Of a DNA stretch of 16,040 nt, positions 1-6,130 are shown piece after piece (the first letter of the stretch is position 1; every line of letters begins with the position of its first letter). The stretch is from DATEEG01 sp035525055 (GTDB taxonomy: Bacteria > Actinomycetota > Acidimicrobiia > Spongiisociales > ZC4RG35), in assembly GCA_035525055.1 (NCBI GenBank), contig DATLEZ010000070.1:1-16040 (forward strand), read 5' to 3'. A program made the translations under genes and the position numbers. The notes under the pieces were generated by a model. That model saw only the letters and a list, made by a program, of their open reading frames with translations, had not been told where the DNA came from and did no database searches.

Positions 1-347
1 ACAAACTGCGTTTCGAGCTCCGGCCCCGTCTCCTTCTCGCTGGCGAGAAACGCAAGCCGATGTGCGTCATACTCTCCACGCAGTGGCTCTGCGATGATCG
101 CCGAGAGCGGGGTTGTCTCGAGATCGTCCATCTCGTAGCCCAGCAGCTGTGCTGCGCTCTTGCTGACGCGCAGTATGTCCCCATCGCTGTTCGTGACGAT
201 CATGGGGTCGGGAACCGCGTCGAGGAGCACGCTGATGCTGCCCGTCGCCAGTCCGCTGATTTCGGCGATGGGCGCCGGAGGTGGAGGCACATAGGGGTTT
301 TCGGCGTTCCGAAGGCCACGCTTGAGCGTCAGGTGTTGGTCGGACAC
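1..347 (-). CDS. PAS-domain protein, C-terminus cut by window edge
   Basis: Read on the minus strand this is the N-terminal part of a PAS-containing sensor or signalling protein; the rest lies outside the window. The frame gives a short helical lead (SDQHLTLKRGLRNAE), a proline stretch (VPPPPAP), then a typical PAS start (LLDAVPDPMIVTNSDGDIL...AAQLLGYE). A PAS domain usually senses a ligand, redox state or light and feeds a kinase, cyclase or regulator, and which output applies here cannot be seen. I chose the GTG at 347-345 because a GAAGGA-like ribosome site lies about 10 nt upstream. The frame stays open through the antisense of the tRNA but has no better start there. It diverges from the tRNA and belongs to the chromosome outside the element. 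Confidence 0.7.
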   Translation of the reverse strand, partial: MSDQHLTLKRGLRNAENPYVPPPPAPIAEISGLATGSISVLLDAVPDPMIVTNSDGDILRVSKSAAQLLGYEMDDLETTPLSAIIAEPLRGEYDAHRLAFLASEKETGPELETQF

Positions 348-424
348 CTTCTGGAGGTCCTTCTGGCTGCTGGTCCGCCGCTCGATCTGGCGTGGTCTCA
401 GACGACCGATACAATCACGTCCAT

Positions 425-498
425 CGGGATGTGGCGCAGTTTGGTAGCGCGCAGCGTTCGGGACGCTGAGGTCGCCGGTTCAAATCCGGCCGTCCCGA
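425..498 (+). tRNA. tRNA-Pro, anticodon CGG
   Basis: A full cloverleaf can be drawn. The acceptor stem CGGGATG (425-431) pairs with CGTCCCG (491-497) with one G-U pair, and A498 is the discriminator. The D arm is GCGC/GCGC, and the anticodon stem CAGCG/CGCTG holds loop TTCGGGA (457-463) with anticodon CGG. The T arm is GCCGG-TTCAAAT-CCGGC. CCA is not encoded. The 3' half from 457 onward is duplicated at 15271, so the left copy is the functional gene rebuilt by the element. Confidence 0.95.
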
Positions 499-499
499 C
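457..499 (+). repeat. attL core, 43-bp direct repeat (left copy)
   Basis: It is identical base for base to 15271-15313. It begins exactly at the anticodon loop (TTCGGGA) and ends one base after the discriminator. Tyrosine integrases that target tRNA genes often cross over in the anticodon or T arm, so the exchange site should lie inside this stretch. The base before it (G456 against T15270) and the base after it (T500 against C15314) differ between the copies. Confidence 0.93.
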
Positions 500-504
500 T
501 CAGA

Positions 505-546
505 GGTGCTGGTCAGAGGCTTGAGGTCAGGCCATCGGCCGGCACC
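505..546 (+). terminator. tRNA-Pro terminator hairpin carried by the element
   Basis: GGTGCTGGTC (505-514) pairs with GGCCGGCACC (537-546), ten pairs counting two G-U, followed by a weak T run (TCGTTTCAT). A diverged copy follows the right att core at 15320-15361, and its substitutions keep the pairing. It lies inside the element and would restore a terminator to the rebuilt tRNA gene. Confidence 0.55.
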
Positions 547-556
547 CCGGTCGTTT

Positions 557-579
557 CATCCCGCGTCTATCCCGCGTCC
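557..579 (+). repeat. Tandem 11-bp repeat, probable integrase arm-type sites (left)
   Basis: Two direct copies of the unit ATCCCGCGTYY stand side by side, 57 bp inside the left core. The same 23-bp array, with one mismatch, occurs at 15156-15178 inside the right end and in the same orientation. Short repeated sites flanking the core on both sides are what the N-terminal arm-binding domain of a tyrosine integrase recognises. The function is inferred from position and repetition. Confidence 0.6.
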
Positions 580-623
580 AAATTCTGGAAGGCCTGTGCG
601 GCTTCGGTTCATGATGGACATTG

Positions 624-701
624 TGGCTCCGGTAGGTGCCTGACAGTTTCGGGACGCGGCTCCGGTTCCTGGGCGACACTGGCTCCGATAGGTGCCTGAC
701 A
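624..701. repeat. Two 22-bp near-identical direct repeats (624-645, 680-701)
   Basis: The two copies differ at one base and share the motif TAGGTGCCTGACA, spaced 56 bp start to start. They lie between the left att region and the end of the Kelch-like lipoprotein gene. From memory, motifs of the type GTGTCAGGCACC occur as dispersed repeats in several bacterial genomes, some tied to IS200-like REP transposases; that link is not shown here. No transposase lies nearby. Confidence 0.55.
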
Positions 702-723
702 CTCTTTGATCCTCGGCTTCTGC

Positions 724-742
724 TCCCACGATTCGAGTGGGA
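724..742 (-). terminator. Hairpin after the Kelch-like lipoprotein gene
   Basis: TCCCAC and GTGGGA form a perfect six-pair stem around a 7-nt loop, 11 nt past the stop codon of the minus-strand gene. No U tract follows on that strand, so it may be a weak or factor-dependent terminator or an RNA-end stabiliser. Confidence 0.35.
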
Positions 743-752
743 CTCCGACAGC

Positions 753-2432
753 TCAGGAATCGGAGTCGAGTAGCTCCCATTCCTCCGTGGTGGCGTCGTA
801 TGAGGCGGCGTTCCCGTCCGCAAGCACCTGTGGGCTCCCACAAGTAAGCATGCCGCCGAAGATGATGAGTTCCTGGCCGGTCCATGTGCCGCTGTGGTCG
901 CATCTGGGTGCGAGTGGTGAAGGGGGGAGGACAGTCCAAGTGTCGGTCTCGGGGTCGTAGGCGGCGCCATCGCTATTCGGATGACCGGTGCCGTAGGTGG
1001 CGTACCCGCCCCACACCATCAGCTGATTTCCGGTCCAGACCCCTGCCAGCCTCTGCGATGGCTCGATCGGCATCACAGAACTGTCAGACCAATCGTCAGC
1101 TTTCGGATCGTATAGGAGCAGTCGATCCCGATGTCCAGGACCAGTGTTCCCGGAATAGACGATCACTTGTTCGCCGGTCCAGACCATTTCGTGATGATCA
1201 ATCCACTCCGGCGGCTCTGTCAGCGACCGCCAGGAGTCGAGCTCCGGGTTGTATGCCGCTGCGGTTGTCATTCCGGGGTGTACGTAGCCTCCGATGAAGA
1301 TCGCTTCGGTACCGGTCCACGCACCCTCGATTCCCTCGACTTCACGAAGTCCACTGTTAGGTAGTTCACGCCAAGTCCGGGTTATGGGATTGAATGCCCA
1401 AGCGTGGTCATCTGGATAGTGAAGGTCGCCGCCCGCCACAATCACTTCGGCGCCGGTCCATACCATTGCCCCAATGGCCCGACGACCTTCGGGGAATGGC
1501 GCAACACGCCACTCGTCATCTGACGGGGAGTACTGCATCAGCAACAACTCTTCGCCGTCTTCGTACGGGGTGCGTCCGGCGATGATCATTTCCGTGCCAG
1601 TCCAGACCGCACGTCGGGTTGGCCAGGAGCTCACGCCCTCGGGAGACGGTTTCAGAGATCTCCACGATCCTTCGCCGGGATCGAATCCCAGTCCAGTGGT
1701 GAGCGGTGGCACCGAGACCGATCCGGTGACGCCTCCATATATGAGTACCTCCTCGCCGGTCCAGACGCCCACATGTCCAGCTCGAGGCTCGAAGGGTGAA
1801 TCACAGCCAACGCCCGTTTCATCAGGTCGATAGACGACTTCATATCGGCACGGGTCGGGAGCGCTCACCAGATTGTCACCGGCCTGAACTCGCACCTCGC
1901 AGTTCTGGTTGACCCAAAATCGGAGAGTGAGGAACAGGCTCTCGACGCCGACATCCTCGAGTGATGGGTTCTCCCGCAGGACAAACAGCTCGAACGGCTC
2001 ACCAAAGCCATAGCCCTCCGAAGCAAGACGATCTTCCTGCCTCTCGGCTGCCTCGAGCCAGGATGCAACGGACGGGTATTGCCCTGCCGATTCCGGTTCA
2101 AGTGACGGATCGATCACCGGTCCTTCCCCTGTCAGGGCCGTCATCGCTGAGATATTGCGTCCGTTGTAGAACGAGATCATGTCTTCGAATCGCAGATCAA
2201 TGCCTGCCCTCGGCTCCCCGGGAACGCATGCGACACCAGGTTCCGATTGCGCCACCGTCGTCGACGGTGCAATACCTGTGGTCTCCGAACTTGTCGTGGA
2301 AGCGACGGTTGTCGATGCCGGCAGGACCCTTGAGTTGTCCCCGGATCCGTTGGTGCACGCAGCGATGAGTGCGACCCCCGCGCATAGCCACAAGCGTTGA
2401 TACCTGTTCGAGCGTGCGGACCGCACTGAGCT
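753..2432 (-). CDS. Kelch-like seven-repeat lipoprotein with N-terminal NTF2-like region
   Basis: This is a predicted secreted lipoprotein of about 559 residues. A signal peptide (RYQRLWLCAGVALIAAC) ends in a lipobox cysteine, followed by a Ser/Thr-rich linker. A region of about 130 residues (DMISFYNGRNISAMTAL...) resembles NTF2/SnoaL-like domains. Seven Kelch-type repeats then follow, each built around a W-T-G-x-x-h-h-h-x-G-G core (for example GVWTGEEVLIYGG and GTWTGQELIIFGG). Seven such repeats suggest a closed seven-blade beta-propeller at the outer face of the membrane. The ligand or partner is unknown. I prefer the GTG at 2432, which leaves a normal short n-region; a TTG at 2456 adds eight residues. 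The gene is divergent from the second lipoprotein gene, and the dead integrase lies upstream. It is cargo inside the element and may help host surface interaction, which is not shown. Confidence 0.85.
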   Translation of the reverse strand, partial: SSVRSARSNRYQRLWLCAGVALIAACTNGSGDNSRVLPASTTVASTTSSETTGIAPSTTVAQSEPGVACVPGEPRAGIDLRFEDMISFYNGRNISAMTALTGEGPVIDPSLEPESAGQYPSVASWLEAAERQEDRLASEGYGFGEPFELFVLRENPSLEDVGVESLFLTLRFWVNQNCEVRVQAGDNLVSAPDPCRYEVVYRPDETGVGCDSPFEPRAGHVGVWTGEEVLIYGGVTGSVSVPPLTTGLGFDPGEGSWRSLKPSPEGVSSWPTRRAVWTGTEMIIAGRTPYEDGEELLLMQYSPSDDEWRVAPFPEGRRAIGAMVWTGAEVIVAGGDLHYPDDHAWAFNPITRTWRELPNSGLREVEGIEGAWTGTEAIFIGGYVHPGMTTAAAYNPELDSWRSLTEPPEWIDHHEMVWTGEQVIVYSGNTGPGHRDRLLLYDPKADDWSDSSVMPIEPSQRLAGVWTGNQLMVWGGYATYGTGHPNSDGAAYDPETDTWTVLPPSPLAPRCDHSGTWTGQELIIFGGMLTCGSPQVLADGNAASYDATTEEWELLDSDS

Positions 2433-2464
2433 CACGATGTCGATCTCTTGCTGCAAGGCTCGGT

Positions 2465-2820
2465 TCTCTGTCTCTTCTCAGCCAAAAGACGCTGTAAACC
2501 ACGCAATCGTTCCCCGGTTGCAACGATCGGGCTGGTTCTAGGGGTCATGAAGTTTCAGACCGTCCAAACCGGCGTCCTTGACGGCTGGCTTCAGGCTTCC
2601 GTCGCCAGCCCGAGTAGTTGGGCGGACGTCCTTCGTTGTTTAGGAAAGCAGTCTCTCGGGGTCGTGCCGTCAGTCCATTGCCTTCATTGTCGGCTGAGCT
2701 CGCCAGCAGTTGGCTGCGATCTTGGTCGTCGGCCGGGCGGACGCTGACTTGGGTGACACGGTGTCGCCGACGCCTCGTGTGATGTGCGTGGCAACCGGGT
2801 CTGTCCTGAGATCGCATGGA
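2465..2820 (-). pseudogene. Decayed tyrosine integrase catalytic domain
   Basis: The gap between the two divergent lipoprotein genes reads on the minus strand as the wreck of an integrase like the intact one at 4530-5656. In order: ITRGVGD and PKSASAR (about 2740-2785, matching VTRGKRGAGD and PKSAAAR of the intact protein), then NNEGRPPNYSGW (2605-2640, matching NNDGRPLGYSNW), then AGLDGLKLHD (about 2544-2573, matching GMAGLNFHD), then RTSPIVATGERL..LQRLL. The blocks lie in three frames, so at least three frameshifts and a stop after HD are needed. No tyrosine block survives. The start of the domain (RWGE region) may be traceable to about 2850, but only weakly. The remaining stretch to 2961 shows nothing clear. 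Confidence 0.72.
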
Positions 2821-2961
2821 ACTTCGCAGGGTTTCGTGACGTCTTGTTGATTGAATGAGGAAGGGCGTCCTGGAAACGAGTCACGCCCGTCCAGCTCCGG
2901 ATTTGATGGCCGGTGTTGTCCTCAGATGAGAGGTCAGCGGCAAGATGGATCGAGGCAACCC

Positions 2962-4410
2962 ATGAGTCGATTGGCGATGGTGCTGAGCCTGCTCCTCTTG
3001 GGCGCAGCCTGCGCCGATGTCTCGACTGGGTCGTCTTCGGCCCCAACGGCTACATCCACATCAGTCGTGGCTTCGTCGACGTCAGAGCCGCCAATCGAAT
3101 CTCGTGGCTCGTCGACCACGACGCTCCGTGCAGGATGGCCGGACTGGGCGACGTCAAGTGTTGTCGAGGTCGATCCGGTCACACTGGTGGATGTTGGGCC
3201 TGCAGTCCCGGCGGGAGCCTGGTCTGAAGGTTCGGCTGTCACTGATGACTTGATCGCCATAGCGACCTGGCCAGCCGATGGCATCTCGTGGTGGCGTCTC
3301 GTGGTGGCGTCTCGTGACACTGGTGAGGTCTTGTTCGACGAACGGGTCGGGACCATGAACATCCTGGGCATGTTCACATTGCCTTCCGGTGAGGTAATGG
3401 TCGTCGAACCCATCAGGAGCGCCGATTGGAACTTCAGCGACGGATTTGTTGTCGATGCCTTCAACGTTGACACCAACGACCTCGAGGAGGTTGCTCGTTT
3501 CGACGACGGCGATTTTGTTCCGCTTCGGCTGACGGTGTTGTCCGATGGTCGTCTGGGGGTCGTGGGCTGGGATCGCCACGGCGATACGTTCCAACATCGC
3601 ATCATCGTCTTTGACTGGGCCCGCAATGAGGTGGTGGTGGATGTCGTCTTGGAAGGCCTGCCTGTCGAGGCAGAGGCACCGGACGGAGTCTACGTAGACC
3701 CCATGTACCACCCTGTTATCTGGGATGAGGAGAGAAGTCGGATCCTGGCGGTGCACGCCCACGAAGACGTGATCACCACAGTGGGCATCCCGAGCGGCGA
3801 GATCGAAGAGATCCTACTTGTGCCTGAACGGTCACTGCTGAGTGCCTTCTTTGCTTGGCTGGTGCCGGCGGCCGATGCCAAGGGAATGCCATCGTTCCAG
3901 CGTCAAGCCGTCATATCTGGAGACCATCTCTATGTCGCCGGAGCAACAGTCACCTTCGACGAGACAGCCGACGGCACCTACGCCTACCGGCACGCACCAG
4001 GTGACCTCCTCAAGATCGATCTCGCCACGATGAGGATCGTGGAGAGCGCACAACCGGGAGTCTCGGTGATCGCCTCTTCCACGAGTGGAGGCTATTTGAT
4101 CGGTGGCGGCCAGACCACGACAGGCCAGGTCGGCGAAGAGTTGAGTACCACCGAGAGCGTGGAGTATGCGGGTCTCCTCGTCATCGACCCTGACACCCTC
4201 GAAGTGGTCGATCACCACAACGAGGTGAACATCACCTGGGAAGGTGAGCTGCAACCTTCGAACACAGAGAACATTATCTACGTTGATGATCATGCAGGCG
4301 ACATCCTTACATTCGATCCCATTTCTGGAGATCTCCTCTCGACAGGGGTGAGAGGATTCGAGTACTCGCTAATGAGGAACTCACTGCGATACACCTCACC
4401 GGGGAGCTAG
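2962..4410 (+). CDS. Secreted lipoprotein, beta-propeller-like repeat protein
   Basis: The ATG at 2962 (482 residues) has a GAGG ribosome site 7 nt upstream and starts directly on a signal peptide (MSRLAMVLSLLLLGAAC) with a lipobox-like cysteine at residue 17. The frame stays open further upstream, but that part reads as noise. After a Ser/Thr-rich linker comes a beta-rich region with recurring D-x-x-T/S-G-E/D-h-L or D-P-x-T-L-x-h-V turns (ASRDTGEVLF, DLATMRIVES, DPDTLEVVDH, DPISGDLLST), as in YVTN/WD-like propellers. No catalytic motif is recognised. The protein would be anchored outside the membrane and points away from the Kelch-like lipoprotein gene. A 13-bp tandem repeat lies inside at 3284-3309. 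Its function is unknown; it is probably element cargo. Confidence 0.75.
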   Translation: MSRLAMVLSLLLLGAACADVSTGSSSAPTATSTSVVASSTSEPPIESRGSSTTTLRAGWPDWATSSVVEVDPVTLVDVGPAVPAGAWSEGSAVTDDLIAIATWPADGISWWRLVVASRDTGEVLFDERVGTMNILGMFTLPSGEVMVVEPIRSADWNFSDGFVVDAFNVDTNDLEEVARFDDGDFVPLRLTVLSDGRLGVVGWDRHGDTFQHRIIVFDWARNEVVVDVVLEGLPVEAEAPDGVYVDPMYHPVIWDEERSRILAVHAHEDVITTVGIPSGEIEEILLVPERSLLSAFFAWLVPAADAKGMPSFQRQAVISGDHLYVAGATVTFDETADGTYAYRHAPGDLLKIDLATMRIVESAQPGVSVIASSTSGGYLIGGGQTTTGQVGEELSTTESVEYAGLLVIDPDTLEVVDHHNEVNITWEGELQPSNTENIIYVDDHAGDILTFDPISGDLLSTGVRGFEYSLMRNSLRYTSPGS

Positions 4411-4442
4411 TCACAGCCCCTATCGACACTTCCTACGACTGG

Positions 4443-4469
4443 GGCCGCGCGTGCTGTAGCACGTCGGCC
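4443..4469. terminator. Hairpin between convergent lipoprotein and integrase genes
   Basis: CGTGC (4450-4454) and GCACG (4459-4463) form a tight stem around TGTA, and outer GGCC/GGCC arms (4443-4446, 4466-4469) extend it after an internal loop. It lies between convergent stop codons, where a bidirectional terminator would be expected. There is no good T run. Confidence 0.4.
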
Positions 4470-4529
4470 TTCGGCGCTCCTTTGTGCATCTGGCATCAGT
4501 TGGGCGAGTCGGTATATGCGTCGATTTCG

Positions 4530-5105
4530 TTACGTGGTGGATGAGTCTGCTGAATCGGCATCATCGCCGAGCGAGCCCATCAAGCGTGCACCGAGCTTGG
4601 CCGCTGCCGAGCGGTCACCTTCGGTCGTCGCCTGGGCATAGATGGCCAAGGTGAGTCTCGGGTCGGAGTGTCCGAGCCGGGCCTGCGCAGTCTTCACGTC
4701 GACTCCTTCGGCGACCATGACGGTGGCGTTGGTCCTGCGAAGATCATGGAAGTTGAGACCCGCCATGCCGACGGCCTCCGCCGCTGGCTCCCACACTCGA
4801 CCGCGCCAGTTGGAGTAGCCGAGCGGTCTCCCATCGTTATTGGGGAACAGGAGCTCATCAGGATCGGCACCCGTCAGTCCCATCGACTTCATGTGGGCAC
4901 TCAGCTCGTCGGCGAGCTCGCTTGGGATGCTGATCGTTCTTCGGGCAGCGGCCGACTTGGGCGGTCGGATGTCTCCCGCCCCGCGCTTACCTCGTGTTAC
5001 TTGCTCGGCGATCGTGACCGTCTTGCGCAGCACGTCGACGTAACCGACGCGCAAGCCTGCCACTTCACCCCAGCGAAGCCCGAGCACGGCTCCGAGCCAG
5101 ATCAT
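4530..5105 (-). CDS. int: Tyrosine integrase, catalytic half (after frameshift)
   Basis: This 191-residue frame holds the whole catalytic domain of a phage-type tyrosine recombinase that would integrate and excise the element at tRNA-Pro. The first arginine is in GLRWGEVAGL near residue 10, followed by a basic beta-hairpin region (TRGKRGAGD, PKSAAARRT). Then come H-x-x-R in NFHDLRRTNA, the LGHSDPRLTLAIYAQ block with its histidine, and the nucleophile tyrosine in IYAQ. It begins at an ATG that overlaps the stop of the N-terminal half (ATGA), in the -1 frame relative to it. It may be made by reinitiation, by frameshifting, or only as an artefact of a lost G at 5106-5108. The frame ends just before the 4443-4469 hairpin. 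Confidence 0.85.
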   Translation of the reverse strand: MIWLGAVLGLRWGEVAGLRVGYVDVLRKTVTIAEQVTRGKRGAGDIRPPKSAAARRTISIPSELADELSAHMKSMGLTGADPDELLFPNNDGRPLGYSNWRGRVWEPAAEAVGMAGLNFHDLRRTNATVMVAEGVDVKTAQARLGHSDPRLTLAIYAQATTEGDRSAAAKLGARLMGSLGDDADSADSSTT

Positions 5106-5656
5106 CCCGAGTAGTCCGGGTCGATGGCGTCGGCGAGCTCGATGAGCTGCACGGGGTCGGGAACGGTGGCCTTCACCGGCTCAGCGGCCGGAAGGTGGAT
5201 GCCCCGGCAGGGTGTCCTCGCCAGCCGGTCCACTTCGACGGCGTAGTTCAAGGCGGCGCGTAGCGCACCGTAGATGCGGCGGACGCTCCGAGGTGCCAGG
5301 TCTTCGGACCACTTGGCGACCAATCGTCTGATATCGACAGGGATGAGGCTCCCGATGGCACGGTCACCGATGTCGGGGTACACATGGACGCGGAGGGCGC
5401 TCTCGTCACGGGCCCACGTTGAGTCTCTCTTGGCCGGGTTGCTCTCGAGCCACTCCGCTCCCAGCTCTTGCATCGTGATCTTGGACCCGCGGGGGTCGAT
5501 CCAGGTGCCGCGACTCTTCGCTGTCCTCTGCTGGGCCTCGAACTCGATCGCGTCCCGTTTCGTGAGGAAGGTCCGGGAGATCTCGCGGCCGTCGGGACCT
5601 CGATAGCGAACGTCGTAGACACGGCCCCTCGACGTGTCTCGAGGTCGGATGCTCAT
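5102..5656 (-). CDS. int: Tyrosine integrase, arm- and core-binding half
   Basis: This half encodes the DNA-binding part of the same integrase. An AP2/arm-binding-like N-terminus (GRVYDVRYRGPDGREISRTF, residues about 10-30) is followed by a helical core-binding SAM-like domain (MQELGAEWLES...RRIYGALRAALNYAVE). It stops after DAIDPDYSG, exactly where an intact integrase would continue MIWLGAVLGL. The ATG at 5656 is chosen because it lies 1 nt after the excisionase stop, with GGAAGGA upstream; a longer frame to 5743 only reads through the excisionase gene. The two halves together give about 375 residues, normal for this family. Adding one G to the GGG at 5106-5108 would fuse them. Confidence 0.85.
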   Translation of the reverse strand: MSIRPRDTSRGRVYDVRYRGPDGREISRTFLTKRDAIEFEAQQRTAKSRGTWIDPRGSKITMQELGAEWLESNPAKRDSTWARDESALRVHVYPDIGDRAIGSLIPVDIRRLVAKWSEDLAPRSVRRIYGALRAALNYAVEVDRLARTPCRGIHLPAAEPVKATVPDPVQLIELADAIDPDYSG

Positions 5657-5657
5657 C

Positions 5658-5912
5658 TCAGTCCTTCCGTCTGTGGACCGGTCCTCCGTCCGGCAGCTGA
5701 TTCCACGTCTCCTGGAGGCTCTGCACGAATTCGACGAGGGCACTCATAGGGACACGTCTGCTGGCGCCGATACGAACCGAGGCCAGATGGCCATCTCCTA
5801 TCAACTCATACAGCTTCGAGCGTCCGATTGAAAGGAGGTCGGCGGCGTCTTCCGGGGTGAGGAGGAGCCTCACCATGCCCTTACGGGTCCGAAGCGGATC
5901 ACGCTGTAGCAA
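5658..5912 (-). CDS. xis: Excisionase-like MerR/HTH_17 DNA-binding protein
   Basis: A protein of 84 residues with the usual single HTH_17 layout: LLTPEDAADLLSIGRSKLYE (helix-turn-helix), then a wing with GHLASVRIGASRRVP and a final helix ALVEFVQSL. Small proteins of this kind set integrase direction or act as local regulators. It sits immediately before int, with 1 nt between stop and start, so both are one transcript. The start is TTG at 5912, supported by AAGGA 6 nt upstream and a good promoter above it. An internal ATG at 5876 (MVRLLLTPED) lacks a well-spaced ribosome site. It is one of three HTH_17-type proteins in the element, so its role as the directionality factor is likely but not certain. 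Confidence 0.82.
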   Translation of the reverse strand: MLQRDPLRTRKGMVRLLLTPEDAADLLSIGRSKLYELIGDGHLASVRIGASRRVPMSALVEFVQSLQETWNQLPDGGPVHRRKD

Positions 5913-5921
5913 AGTAGATCC

Positions 5922-5950
5922 TTGTGTACTATATGATCTCTAGGTATTAT
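5922..5950 (+). promoter_or_regulatory. Promoter reading toward the relaxase
   Basis: TTGTGT (5922-5927) and TATTAT (5945-5950) are separated by 17 bp on the plus strand. The -10 box occupies the same bases as the xis-int -10 box, so the two promoters should exclude each other. The transcript would have a leader of about 175 nt before the relaxase start. Confidence 0.5.
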
Positions 5951-5973
5951 ATCGCTAATGGTCACTAAGGCAA
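5946..5973 (-). promoter_or_regulatory. Promoter of xis-int
   Basis: On the minus strand TTGCCT (5968-5973) and a perfect TATAAT (5946-5951) are separated by 16 bp, about 34 nt before the TTG start of xis. The region is clearly AT-richer than its surroundings. The -10 box overlaps that of the opposing promoter. Confidence 0.65.
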
Positions 5974-6030
5974 GCCAGACCCACATAGGGCCCCGATCTC
6001 GAGCACCTCACCGGCCCACCGTCCACCGCT

Positions 6031-6114
6031 GACTCTGGAGTCTTCCGATGCCAGTACACGCTCTCTCGTCGCAAGGTCGATTCTTCCGCACGCACTTGCA
6101 GCACGCCGTGCTGC
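6031..6114. repeat. Two inverted repeats in the relaxase leader, oriT candidate
   Basis: GACTC-tg-GAGTC (6031-6042) and GCAGCACG-c-CGTGCTGC (6098-6114) are perfect inverted repeats in the leader just before the relaxase gene. MobF relaxases nick next to inverted repeats at oriT, often beside their own gene. The nic site itself cannot be placed by eye, and a role in relaxase autoregulation is equally possible. Confidence 0.4.
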
Positions 6115-6130
6115 CAACTCGGAGCGGGTG

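Noticed and set aside
60..524. A 154-residue plus-strand frame
   Set aside because: It runs antisense through the PAS domain and then through the tRNA; both are better supported.
557..579. CRISPR-like repeats
   Set aside because: The units are 11 bp, contiguous and without spacers, and no cas gene is present; they fit integrase sites.
2448..2747. A 99-residue plus-strand frame and a 90-residue minus-strand frame in the lipoprotein gap as genes
   Set aside because: The minus-strand reading is explained by integrase fragments in several frames, and the plus-strand frame is its antisense.
2851..2961. Upstream extension of the second lipoprotein by 37 residues
   Set aside because: It would bury the signal peptide, whereas the ATG at 2962 has a ribosome site and starts directly on it.
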